Source: Dichotomocladium elegans
Lineage: Eukaryota; Mucoromycota; Mucoromycetes; Mucorales; Lichtheimiaceae
NCBI GenBank assembly: GCA_025716815.1
Contig: JAIXMN010000006.1
Coordinates: forward strand, 1,426,001 to 1,490,000
DNA: 64,000 nt
Reading direction: 5' to 3'
Both the position numbers and the translations under genes were made by a program. The notes under the pieces are model-generated. The model had not been told where the DNA came from and did no database searches. It saw only the letters and a program-made list of their open reading frames with translations. Of this stretch, positions 1 to 11,233 are shown one piece after another; position 1 is the first letter of the stretch, and each line of letters begins with the position of its first letter.

Positions 1-1
1 A

Positions 2-145
2 TGGATAGGTGCTCAGCTTCCTGAAGAGCCAGTTGCAGTTCCTGAGGAGTATGGTGCTACCCATGAGGACGATGCTGAAATCAAGATCAAGACGTCTAAA
101 AAGCCAAAAAAACAAAAATGGGATCATCATCCCATGGAAGAGTAA
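2..145 (+). CDS. C-terminal end of an unidentified protein (partial)
   Basis: An open frame enters from the left edge and stops at TAA 143-145, giving 47 residues. The tail is acidic, then lysine-rich (KTSKKPKKQKW), and ends HHPMEE. The composition and the clean stop followed by AT-rich sequence suggest the last exon of a gene that begins outside the window. An overlapping longer frame at 9-242 lacks this character. I do not recognise the family, and the exon's 5' border is not visible. Confidence 0.4.
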   Translation, partial: WIGAQLPEEPVAVPEEYGATHEDDAEIKIKTSKKPKKQKWDHHPMEE

Positions 146-692
146 TTATGACCCTCGTTCTTTATTAAAAGCTGTTCTTCTTTGTCTTTCTTTTTTCTTC
201 CCAACTTTGATGACGTTTATGTCTGTTAACCCCTTTGGCTAGAAGGGAATTTTGAAAAACATGGAAGGAACGACAGGAGTATTCAAATAGGCACAGTCAT
301 AACTAGGTAGAGGCGGGTTTTCATCAACGGAGAGCGTGCGCATGCGTCTGAATTAAGGTTTCTGCTTTGGGACGACACATGTAGCCTTTTCGAGTTATAA
401 AGGAGGCGGTTGGAAAGCGGTGTTATCATCGTCCTTTTCTTTCAGGGAGAAGGGAGAAAACCGAACAGCCTTCTTTCACCAAAGTGGTAGCGCGTTAGCA
501 TTCAGCAGATGTAACTCAAAATACAAATCTTTGGAGTGATAGCGATAGAATAGGAGAGATTGATGATGGTTCATCCGCTGACCTTCGGCTCGATAATTCT
601 TTGGTTCATTCTCGTTTAAAAAGACCAGCCTACATCTCGCTTTTTCTTTTTATATATTTTTTCTTCATTATTTTCTCTAAAACGCGTGCCCT
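146..692. other. Intergenic, upstream of the Kre9-like gene
   Basis: No gene seen. The stretch ends in a T-rich run just before the ATG at 693, as expected for a 5' UTR. Confidence 0.5.
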
Positions 693-1683
693 ATGAAAGC
701 CATCATCTTTCTTGCAGCAGCTTTCTCACTTATGCTATCTTCTGCCTCGGTGGCTTTGGCAGGAAAGTCTGGCAAAAAGAACAACGTGCCTTTCTACATT
801 ACCAGTCCGACGCAAGGCACCGTATATAAAGGCGGAGAACGGTTTGTGGTCATATTACACTTGTCAAACAAAACAGCAATTAACCGCGGTGTCGTTGATA
901 TGTAGAGTCATCATCCGCAAGTGCCGTTTGCAATAGAGAATGCATCTTCATGGACTTGTTGGAAAATTAACACTTTATTATAACATAGAATGGATCAACG
1001 GCATACATGCCCCAGTGAAGTTGAGACTCCTACAAGGAACATCTGATGATGATATGGAGGTCGTCACTCGCCATCAAGTGGCGCTGGATGGTGACATTGG
1101 CAGCTATAGATGGACAGTAAGTCATAGTTTCATGTTGGAAAGTTGTTCTTTTTGAGGAGACTCAACATAACGGCCATCTATCTTTCAAGGTTCCTACAGA
1201 TCTTCCTTCGAACGATATATACGCTTTTCAGTTCATGTACCCCGTTCGCACTAAATCGAAAAAGAAAGGCATTGAAAAATTCGAAGTGTATGTCTTTACT
1301 GCAGCTAGCGTGTATTGGATGAAGTGTTCATGTATGTTTCTAGTGAGTACTCGTATTCTGGCTCTTTCCGCATCCTAGAGAACACGAGCAACCCGAGCGA
1401 CACGAACGACACAAACAACACGAACAACACGATCTATATGCCGACCCCTTCGTTGACCAGGGGATATGTACCAGCTACATCATCTATTCATGCTATTATC
1501 CCAGGTTATACGCATCCAAGCTCTCCTCCTGCTACTGCGTCACGTCATGACCAGCTGGTTCCATCGCCTCCTCCCAATGCTGCCATCCAACAGGAAGGCT
1601 CGGCGTCTGGTCACGCCGTGCTGTCAGGGATTACCCTGCTGGTTTCTCTGTTTGGCGCTTTCTTTGTCTCAATTGTCATTTAG
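693..1683 (+). CDS. Secreted Kre9/Knh1-like Ser/Thr-rich GPI-anchor-type protein
   Basis: Exon 1 begins with a signal peptide (MKAIIFLAAAFSLMLSSASVALA), followed by FYITSPTQGTVYKGGERF, the start of the Kre9/Knh1 N-terminal domain of fungal wall proteins. A middle exon carries WINGIHAPVKLRLLQG and GSYRWT. Clear introns follow at 1117-1189 (WT|VPTDLPSNDIYAFQF) and 1288-1343 (FEV|EYSYSGSF). The last exon (1344-1683) is Asn/Thr/Ser/Pro-rich and ends in a hydrophobic segment (LLVSLFGAFFVSIVI), consistent with a GPI-attachment signal or a membrane anchor. The family takes part in cell-wall beta-glucan assembly, but the function of this copy is inferred. The border between exon 1 and exon 2 (about 843-988) is unresolved: no GT-AG pair gives the expected FVV-EW junction cleanly, so this intron may be misread or the gene may be damaged there. 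Confidence 0.65.
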
Positions 1684-4600
1684 TGGTTGCAGATCAGCGC
1701 CGTAGTGTCCTCTTCCTCGCTCCATCCCAAGTGTTTACAGAGTTTTCCAGTGTGTTCATTAGACAATAGTTTTATTTATCCTTGCCTGAATAAATAGATA
1801 GAAGTATACACATCTCAGGAGGTATAACTGTGTAGACGATATAATCGGCTCGTTAACATTGTTGTCCGTTTATACATTCCTCTTGATTCCGCAATGCAAG
1901 TGCTATTATTACTACCAGAAATATGTACGGGGGTAGATGGCATGTTCTTGTGTTCTGAAGATAACACAGAAAGTATGCAAAGAAGCCAGGACCGCCGTTT
2001 TGGGTTTGCATCTTTTTCAAGACTGCTTCTCAAGGGTCTACTGACCTCCATAATTCGAGTTGAAAGATCATAACTCTATCTCTCTCATAGACATGACGGC
2101 TGCATGTACAGTCAAGGTTCACGATTTAAAAAAGCAAGCCATGCGAGGCAGCCATACGGAAATGTTCATATGTTTGTGCACCAAATAATAAGCGTTTATC
2201 TGATGGCCAGCTCAGGTTTCCCACGAATAAAACATTCGTAAGTGAATCTAGCAGAACAATTATTTATATGGACGCCCTGTAGCTGGCATAGGTATTAATA
2301 GATAACAATGGCAATATCACTCTCTGTTAAATAGTAAGAAGAGATTAGGTTGTGTGCCTCTGATTAGTCAGGGCTGTACTAATAGACAAACGTGGTATAC
2401 ATATATATTTATATCATCGCTGCAAACCCATTACTACAATTTGTCAGCTTCCATGGCAAACATTTCAGGTCGGTATCCCATGCTTGGACAATAAAGAGGG
2501 CGTGGAATGCTTGGCTGTTATAGAGGCTGTGTGTAACTAACCATTTTAAGCACAAAGACAGATACAGAATAGATCGCTCTTGCTGTCACTTGCAGCAGGA
2601 CACATGGACTAAGGCGCTTCTAGTTAGCCTCTTTTGGTAATTGACGATGCTTCAAAAAAGTGCCCCGGTCGAATATGATGCTCCACATGTCATTTTAATA
2701 TGGAAACTTGCTGATCAGCCGCAAACTTCTTTTTTACCAGCATTGCGGAGAAGAGGGAAATCTGCATTTGCAGATCTAGCTTGACTAGACCAACATGATG
2801 GTCACCAAATTGTCTAATCTTCTTCTCCCCCCCCCAAAGGGCTGTATGAATACATGTATATATGCGCATAGTCTAGCCTTTATACATTTGATAATAATTA
2901 ATTCCACCCGAACAGAACGTCTCTGGATATATATGTAGTGTACTTCTCGTATCTGCGTACACTGTACCTGAAGAAAATTTACTACATAATTTGAAGAATG
3001 AAATATTTTTTGCGTAGAAGTTCACACTTTCAGTCACCAAAATGAAGAGAATGGAAGGGAACAGACCAAAAGGAGGCATGTGTGAGCGTGAGTTGCAGCT
3101 CGGGGAGGAGGCTGTACATTGCTGTTGTATGTATTATACAACATCGAAACAGATCAATCATTATTGCAGTCTTATGGATATCCATTCCATCTGAAAACGA
3201 TAGCACTATGCTGTTAGTGATTTACTACTATTTTAACATTTTTTAGAAAAGCAGCTGATCGTACTACCGTGGAAATGAAGCAGTATCTGCTGCTTGGGGG
3301 TACCATTTCTAACCAGGAACTTAAATTCAACATTACGAATGTGCGTGTGCGCGGGTAAACGCTCCCCGATTTGCATGCGTATGCATATTCTATTGCGTGT
3401 TATTAATTTTTTAGCATATCCATACACGCATGCTATCGGTCATTCCTTGGAACAATAATCGTAATCGAAAGATTGTCAGCAAGCGGGTGTTGCTGGGTGT
3501 ATCATGTCTCTATTGAGCATACCGATGCGAATTCGCAGAATGATGGCTTTCTCCTGATTTACACAAAAAAACCGGAGTAAAATAGCTTACCAGATTCCTG
3601 CCCCTTCTCATCTCTTCCCTTGATTATATAAATGATAATGAGGTTCAGGGGCTCCTCCATATCTCTTTTCCCAGTTATATGTGCGTCCCTTATTATACCT
3701 TATACCCATACAGATTATGCCGCCTTGCCATTCCTTGACATTTTGTAAAAAAAAAAAAAGAGTGAGGGAACTAGACAGTGTGGCTGATGGTTGACATGTC
3801 ATTCACACCATGTCCACAGGGGTGTCACGGGCTTACGCTGCTGTGTCACAATGAACAGACAACGAAATAAGAAGGTTGTTATGATTCTTACCGTGTTGTT
3901 GTTATTGTTGTTGTTTTGCTGCTGTTGCTATAGGCAGTCTGTTTTCTTGTTTGCCGCTTCTCTTACGTTATTTATCCATTTAGGAATATTGATACATATA
4001 TGCATATAGACACATACACGCGCACGCACACCACGCGCTAGCCCAATAGGAACTAAATTTAGCTCTAACAAACTGTAATTGATGATTCCATTCTTCGTAC
4101 TGTGAAGCCATGATGTTCCAAGTTTCCATCGCGCACACTAGATGCACAGTGGCTTTATCTCGCCCACTAAATCGGTTTCCATTTGTGATCAATGTTTTCA
4201 TCTATTATATGCTACTTTGCTATTCAACGATCGTCACACACTGCTCCCCGGTAAGAAGAACTTATCCATCATGCAGCTGCTTGACCGAAGGGAAGAGGAG
4301 GGAGTTGTTGGGGGATGCAAGGGAGGGTTAAATGATATGAAGTGGGAAAACCCCTATCGCGAGCACAGGAATTTTAATCCCTGCGAGTGAATGAAAGCGA
4401 ATTGCGAGTCGAGCTTGCGATTGAGTGTGAGTGCTATAGAGCCAGCTTATTCCTTGTAGAGATCATATTGAGTAAGCATGTAGGGGTCCATGCAGATATC
4501 CCATCCATCAAAAAATGCGCAAGGGACGTTTGATGTTTTTTCTTTGTACAGATTAGTACAGGCTGTTAACCCTAGCGTAGCACATGCGATGGTTCTCAAG

Positions 4601-4782
4601 GGTTGTATTGCATTATCTTTTAATGGAAGCAGCGATGTAACCTATTTCCGGTGTGGGTTATTTTGTGAAGAGAAAAGCGCCAAAGTATATATAAAGACCT
4701 TCCTAAGAACTAACCATTTCGTTCACTTCTCACTTTACTACCCATTTTGCGCCTGCGTCCATTTCAAGAGAGAGAGAAAGAA
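1684..4782. other. 3.1 kb gene-poor intergenic region
   Basis: Only short frames with no recognisable domain, on either strand. The sequence is AT-rich with scattered homopolymers (a C-run near 2828, an A-run near 3748). I see no tRNA, no transposase remnant and no long repeat. A T-rich stretch and CT-rich leader precede the Myb-like gene. Confidence 0.5.
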
Positions 4783-5465
4783 ATGAACAGTACGTGTCCC
4801 TTCGCCACCAGCTCGTTGTTATATTGAGTTTGCTTCTCACCTCTCATCGCTATTCTCTAGTTTCTGACATCCTGAACCCTGAAGACACTGTTCGCCGTAC
4901 CCCGTGCTTTACGTCTGTCGAGGCACGCCTGACATCACCTCCTCTGTCTCCAAAATCACTGACAAGCGAGACGAGCAGCAACAGCGACACCACCACTTTC
5001 GAACAGCGTTTAGTTCACGTGCATGGAAAACCGCGCAGCAGATTTTCTGACGTTGAGGACGCCATCATCTGCGAGGGCGTCGCCAAAGGTTTGACATGGG
5101 GTCAGATTTCGCGCCAGTTACCACATCGAAAGCGAGCCACCTGCTTCAATAGGTATCGCACGCTGCAAGGCATTCGAAAGTCACGCAAGCGATTGGTGGA
5201 CGACAAACGCTGTTCATTGACTCCACCTTCTCCCGAGACGCCACACTCCGCCTCACTAGCTTCTCCTCCTTTTGAGCCTTCTACACCAGCCTCCTCCAGC
5301 TCCCTTGATCTCGCGTCAGGATTCCGCAGCCAGCAGCTTCCTTCACCACGCCAAATTCTCCATATCAAAGATATCGAAGTCCCCGTCTCTTTACATCAAC
5401 ATCACCAGGAGAGTCACCTGCCTCCGCTCGTCATACCCACCGCACGCTATGCCTCTAGTTCTTGA
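4783..5465 (+). CDS. Small Myb/SANT-domain protein with a 7-nt first coding exon
   Basis: I place the start at ATG 4783. Exon 1 is ATGAACA, followed by an intron at 4790-4860 (gtacgt...ctctag). Exon 2 (4861-5465) continues the frame to give the N-terminus MNISDILNPEDTVRRTPCF. An unspliced frame from 4794 would instead start with a meaningless hydrophobic stretch. About residues 65-120 form a Myb/SANT-like helix-turn-helix (RFSDVEDAIICEGVAKGLTW, QISRQLP, TCFNRYRTLQG), followed by basic RKSRKR. The rest is Ser/Pro-rich and looks disordered. Probably a nuclear DNA-binding regulator; targets are unknown. The LNPED...VRRTPCF patch resembles one in the AGC kinase at 7-9 kb. Confidence 0.75.
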
Positions 5466-6066
5466 ATGCCCCGTTTATTACATCTTTTGCATTTCTCTAT
5501 ATACCAATCCCGACAAACTCGCTCTCCTTTTCATTTCCCCTATATAACCATTCCGGCCGCGCTCTCACGTATTACGCTTACTCCAGTGGAACTGTCCATG
5601 GTTAACACGCGGCTCGCCTTTGTAGATACTTTTTTGCTTTTTCTTTTCTTTGTTTAATTGTGCAGTTATCTTTGTCTCTTCCAGTTAGGGCACGTATGCT
5701 TTTTTTTTTATCGCCATGCAAATTTCTTCCTTTTTTGATAATCTCAAACAAAAAATCAGACACTCTCATTCTTTTTTCTTTCTGTGTCTTTGTAACTATT
5801 CTTCCTTTTAATAACAACAATAATAATAATAATAATAAAAGTATACCATTTTGTTAATGGCTCTACGTGCTTCTATTTTATCTTGCTTTGCAAACTAGCA
5901 ACATTTGGCATGGTATTTTCACGGTGATCGAAATGCTACGGAACAGTTAGATATCACATGCCGACATGACCATTAAGCAATTGCTTTTCTCCGAGATTAC
6001 AATTCAAGGTCTTCTTTTCTCTTTTCTTTTCTTTTCTTTTCTTTCTGTTCTACGTGTCTTATTACA
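5466..6066. other. Intergenic with AAT and TTTTC repeats
   Basis: Holds an (AAT)n microsatellite at about 5818-5838 and a (TTTTC)n tract at about 6016-6045. The latter is a pyrimidine tract immediately upstream of the next ATG. No gene seen. Confidence 0.6.
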
Positions 6067-6867
6067 ATGTCTGCCGCGGTGTTCTTCTATGGTACGCTAA
6101 TGTCTCCCGAAGTGCGCAACCGAGGTAAGCACAGCCTATGTCTTCCATCCGCCCTCTTCCTCTCATCCTTATCGCTTTTTCTCTTTTGCTTTGTCGCCTG
6201 AAATTTCTCACGACTATTCTTTCCTTTTGCTAGTGATCTTCGGCTCAGATCCCAGTATCAAAAGGGACCGCTCAGTGCAGATTAGACCTGCCATTCTCAA
6301 GGTATATATGCGCAGCCAATTCATTACTAAAAGCAACGTACCTATCTGATACCAAACTCTTTCTCTCTCTCTAACGAATGTCTTCAACTTCTTTTTTTTA
6401 GGGCTACAAGCGATATTCCTTGGAACATCGAGACTATCCGGCTATTATCTTTACAGGGAATGCTGTCGATCAGGTCCTCGGCGTCTTATGCGAAGGCCTT
6501 CACCCGAAAGACGTTGCGCGACTTGATAAATTTGAGTCTTATGTGTGTTTTGTTTTGCTCCCCAACCCAAATAAGGTTTCCGAGATCCACGTGACCTAAA
6601 TTAACTCCCGTATGTCGGCTTTGATCACGATGACTCATATTACAGGAATACGCGCGGCAAAACGTACAGGTGATCCCAATCGCGGCGCTGCCGAGTCAAC
6701 AAGTCTCAGTAGAGTGTGGCGCTTATATTTGGATTGGAAGCCACGATCACTTGGTGGAAAAAGAATGGCTGCTTGATGACTTTCTTGGTAGCGGGATTCA
6801 AGCAAAATGGCTGGAAGCCCGCTGCGAATCTTACATGATCGATCAACTCGAGGTTCACGAGGACTAA
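6067..6867 (+). CDS. AIG2-like / gamma-glutamylcyclotransferase-fold protein
   Basis: Four exons: 6067-6124, 6234-6301, 6402-6542 and 6646-6867. All junctions are GT-AG and in frame. The protein starts MSAAVFFYGTLMSPEVRNRV, the FFYGTLM signature of the AIG2/GGCT-like fold. It continues with LKGYKRYSLEHRDYPAI, GVLCEGL (the family's GxLxxL core region) and DKFESYEY. Length is about 160 residues, typical of the small AIG2-like members that act as gamma-glutamylamine or gamma-glutamyl cyclotransferases. A catalytic acidic residue is plausible in the DKFE segment, but the substrate cannot be told from sequence. Cytosolic, with no targeting signal. It runs toward the minus-strand kinase gene (7069-9110), with which it converges. 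Confidence 0.85.
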
Positions 6868-7068
6868 CCAACGGTCGTCTAGGACCGGATTCTATTGAAT
6901 GAACGTATTGTTGGATTAGGGAGCGTGTCATTATATTAAATACTACTACGTTGTGGGTAATTAGACGAAAAGTACAAGGAAAAGATGAGAACACCTATGT
7001 CATGTTTCTGCTGTCTGTATACTAGAGGCTATTATTATAGTCCCTGTGTAGAATGAATGAGAGTGCAC

Positions 7069-9110
7069 CTAAACCTCAAAGTCAGAATCTGAGTCGCCGT
7101 CGTGATACAATGTTACTGAACGTAATGGTCTTTAGTACATTTAATGTTAAACCAAGAGTCACCTTTGAACTCACTGGAATGGAATTTTTCAAAGAGACTA
7201 TTCGTATTTGTCATAGTCCTATCCGTTTCAAGGTCCAAACTGATACTCTCCGGCGGCATCTTCCGAAAGTTGACGGCATCGACTCCATTTGGCTCTTGTA
7301 TAAGTGGGATAATAGGCGGTACACAATGGCGGAGCAGTGCAAAATTTACAGCCTTAAAGAACAAATCATTTTTTATGTCAGATGCACCTGCGCACGAGCC
7401 CAGGCGGCGGTGCTCATCCTTGTGCAGCAGCCTGCGGATCACGTTCTTGCAGTTATTTGAGAGTGTACTCTTGCTGTAAGGCCCTGGCTGCGCAGAGAAT
7501 TGTACTTCGCTATGTAAAACTTTGGCAAATGTTTCGTTTCTGTTGCTGCCTTTAAATGGCGTAGTCCCATACTATGAATACACACGTCCTTAACCGAATC
7601 ATAGATAATACCAGCGGTCAAAGTAGCTCTTACCAGCATTTCATACAACAGGATACCGAGAGTCCACCAATCGACAGCACTCGTGTGTCCACAGCCTTGT
7701 ATGACTTCGGGTGCGATATATTCTAGAGTCTGCGATTAAATAAACGAGAATTTTCCTTTTCTTTTCTTCTCCATTTTACCTTCTGTTCCCACGAAGCTGT
7801 TAGTTCGTAAGTTATTGACGCAGCTTTTCGTGTCAATCGCGGGCGGCTATATGTTTTACAAAGTGAATAAAAGAAGTAGGGTGCCAGGATGCAACCTACC
7901 TCGTTAGGTAGGAGCGATTTAACGACACCCGGGTTTCCTGGTGGGGTTGTGCCTTTGCTAAGGTCGAAATCTGTCAGCATAATATGGCCACTTTGATGAA
8001 GAAGAATATCTTGAGCATAAGAAGAGTTCATTGTTTTAAATTATGAGGTTGATCAGTTTTTTTCTATTATATGTAAAACTTACTTTCTGGCTTAAGGTCG
8101 CGATAGATATGACCTTGCAAATGCAAATATTCCAAAGCAGCAGTGACCTCCGCGGCGTAAAATCGAGCACCGGCTTCATCGAGACATTTGCCTGGTCGAA
8201 GTTGTAAAGCTTTTTTTTTCCCCAGTGGATTGCATATAAGCATGCGTGTTTACTAGTTTCCCTCTCCCCGCAACCCCCTTTCTATCCGGTACTACCTCTG
8301 AAAAACTCGCCACCCATGCAATAATCCATGACAAAGTATAGATAATCCTGACTTTGAAATGAGTGGTAGAGCGTGACAATGAAAGGATGGCTTGAAGTCG
8401 CCAATATTTCCTGCTCGGCCAAGGCTCTCTTAATTTTGTTACGTTTGATCGTTTCTCGTTTTGAAAGGACTAGATGAGCAAATAAATACAGACGCATACG
8501 AAGATTTCAAAACTAGGGTACCTTTCATGGCAAATAACCTGTCAGTCCCCTTTTGTTTGACCATGTAGACTTTTCCTACGTCTCCCCGGCCCAGCATTCT
8601 GATCTTGACAAAGCTCGATGGACCAACTTGAAGATCTCTAACCTTGATGCTATTTGAAGAATATGTACGCCTAAACCCGCGTTTTCGTGCTGGCGGCCGC
8701 TGTGGTGGGTAGTCACCTGTCAAGCTTGCAGCTGAATCAAAGACATCTTTTCCGGGCACAGGGGCGCGCAGCGACTGAGTCGAGGGCGTAGCCGGTAGCG
8801 GCCGCTGAAATAGCTTGCCGTTGGGCATCGACGCAACACGACGTATAGCTTTCTTTGTCGTTGTCAGAGACGACAGAAACCATGAGTTACTCTTGAATTC
8901 CTTTTGTTGCGGTATGGCATTATTCTCGAATTCAACCGGCACTGTAAACATGGGAGTGGATCGGACATCGTCAGGATTGAGCATGGATTGCAAGCGAGAT
9001 GTCATTTGCAGCGAGATATAGGATGGTGCAGGCGCGGAAATCTCCATGGGGACATCGTCCTCTTCAGTTGAAACAAAGGATGGTTCCGTCAACTTGTACG
9101 CCGCTGCCAT
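7069..9110 (-). CDS. AGC protein kinase of the Fpk1/Kin82/Nrc-2 (flippase kinase) type
   Basis: Multi-exon gene. Exon 1 (9110-8522) holds a disordered N-terminus and the glycine loop ([11 protein letters not shown], then FAMK). Exon 2 (8469-8296) reads [39 protein letters not shown] and GGEFFR. Later exons carry [25 protein letters not shown] (DFD in place of DFG, as in this AGC branch), [31 protein letters not shown] and the YGTTPFKG segment. The last exon is hidden: an intron at 7162-7116 joins SSEFK to [15 protein letters not shown] and a TAG stop at 7069, the acidic tail typical of this group. Family members phosphorylate plasma-membrane P4-ATPase flippases and control lipid asymmetry and growth polarity. 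An additional 5' exon upstream (for example an ATG near 9420) cannot be excluded. Confidence 0.88.
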
Positions 9111-9146
9111 TCGGTAAGTCAACACAAATACAACACAAATACAAAT

Positions 9147-9182
9147 ACACACACGCGCGCGCGCACGCACACACACACACAC
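9147..9182. repeat. CA/GC dinucleotide microsatellite
   Basis: Alternating cacacgcgcgcgcgcacgca followed by a CA run, just upstream of the kinase start. Simple repeat capable of Z-DNA-type alternation. No coding meaning. Confidence 0.8.
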
Positions 9183-10044
9183 AGGGGAGGGGAATCAGGA
9201 GGAGAGAGAGAAATAAAGGGGGGATTGAACGTAAAAAAGGGCGTGGCAGTCGAAAAGAGACGATGGAGAAGCTTACAGGAAAGAATCCTGTACTACTTCG
9301 GATGCTGGATAGCACTCTGTACAGGTACCTCCGCTCCACAGGATCTGCGTAACTTCCCAAGTCCCAAAACTGTTGGTTCCAATCCAGTCGTCCTTACTTT
9401 GCCGATGTTTAGCCTCCATTGTTGCCTATGTTTCTTGAATGCATGCATTGTTGTTGCCGCAATTAGCCTGGAATAGAGCGACATAAAATTAATTAACCCT
9501 CAGGATCGCTCAACTCTATTGCCAATTCACCCAAGAGCTCGACAATAGATTAAATGCTGGGTTGCCCTAGCAACCCCCTAGACAAGTGATAATCATTCAT
9601 AATCAGGAAGAGGACTGTTATCCGAGCGCCACTGTCGTCTCCTACACTACTTTGGTTTTTATGTGAACTCGTCTCCAGATCTGTAAAGTGGTTTCTCAAT
9701 AACAAAAGAAGCTACCACATCTGTTTCTAGATCATTATTCCAGTGTAATTGATGAGCTTTATTTTCGAATGGGGTTGTTAAGCACTAGTGCAACTTATAA
9801 TTCCACGCGCCCAAGAGTATGAAAGGCTTGGGAGTATTCGAAGCAATTCCCTATTTCAGCTTGCAGGTAGGAGCAGTGATGCCTAAACATAGGATCATCG
9901 ACTGCGCGCATGAAGGGGATAAGATAGATTGACTTGATCTTAAGACGGCGTGTATATCATCAACATGAAAACAGCATGGCATATAGTGCCAAATACAAAG
10001 GGACCCATGCTGCCGTGAGCACTATCGGCATCAGGGATCATAGA
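9183..10044. other. Intergenic between kinase and transposon relic
   Basis: No convincing gene. A minus-strand frame starting with an ATG near 9420 and ending at a GT near 9322 could be an extra 5' exon of the kinase. It has the right phase (1) to join at 9103, but no conserved motif supports it. Confidence 0.35.
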
Positions 10045-10310
10045 TTGCAGTTTCGGATCCACCTAGGCATCAAGAAAAAGAAAGAATATCAGTCAACTGG
10101 GGAACTGGAAATAACTTAGCACTATCTCAACTTTCTTAAGTTTATAATGGCTGAAATGCATAAGCATAAAAATACGAAGGGTCAATAATTGGCCATAAAT
10201 TCTTGGTCTACCTAATCTCGATGAATATGATCCAACCCGGTGACACGAATAAATGAAGCATCGAAACATCAGAGCTGAACGATCCCGAAAGAATTGTTTA
10301 ACATGTCTAC
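10045..10310 (+). pseudogene. Tc1/mariner-type transposase relic (C-terminal pieces)
   Basis: Fragments such as LGIKKKKEYQSTGELE, LNFLKFIMAEMHKHKNTKG and, after a deletion, VTRINEASKHQS align in order with better preserved copies in this window at 16.7 kb (ISASLR...MDEMDRYEHIKG) and 26.4 kb (VTRISEASNSVKLNDFE). Multiple stops and an internal loss of the catalytic DDE stretch make it dead. It seems to be one of at least four copies of the same family. Confidence 0.6.
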
Positions 10311-10553
10311 CCAACTGCTGCGAAGGGCAGCAGCTTGTGATTGTGATTGAATATAGTACTATATAGATCACCATAGTATAAACATGCAGTTAAGTATCGG
10401 ATATCTGAGTACCTGGATCTTTGAAAGGATCATTAAAGCTGTATAGGGAGATAAAGATGCTGCACTCAGCATACAAATCAGCCGTGGCGCCTATTTTCTC
10501 CGCTTATTGGAGCAATTTGGGCTGCTTCTTCTTTTCTCCAGTCTTCCCGAAAG

Positions 10554-11201
10554 ATGAACAACGCCGCGAGCAACGAGTGGTTTGACGGTCCAGTTGCTGA
10601 TGCTGTAGCCCAGGTTAATGCAAGAAATTGCGTTTTCGTTGTCTATGTATACGGTAATTGAATGTTTCCTTCCGATATACTCAGGTTCTCATTCATGGCA
10701 TAGATGATACCGAGAATAGCAAGAAACTTGACGATACATTGTCCAATGAGACAGTAAGCATGCAATCTGATCCTTGTTCTCTCCTCAATCTCTACGCAGA
10801 ATATCTACTCAGGAGTGCACTTCCCAGGTTATCGAGTGCTTCAAGTCAAAGACTGTTGCGCTTAAAATGCATGCGAACTCTGATAATGCAGCGTTGTTCA
10901 AGCAGCTTTGTAAGTACTTCATTGTGGCTTTACAACCATTCAAAGCGCTTGGAACCAACGCAATCCAATGACTACATCAGATCCTATTCACCATGTTCCT
11001 GTTTTGTACATTATTCGGTGAGCGCGTTATGAATTAACTAGATAGTCTTGCCGTGATAAAGAATTGTATTGACGCGCAAAAAGTCAAGGTATAGTCAAAG
11101 ATTTTGCTGCAGAAAATATCACTGCGGAAGAGATTATCGCAAAGGTCGAAGAACATTCGTCAAATCCCGTTCCACAACCATCTCCACCTCGACAACAACA
11201 A

Positions 11202-11233
<32 letters not shown>

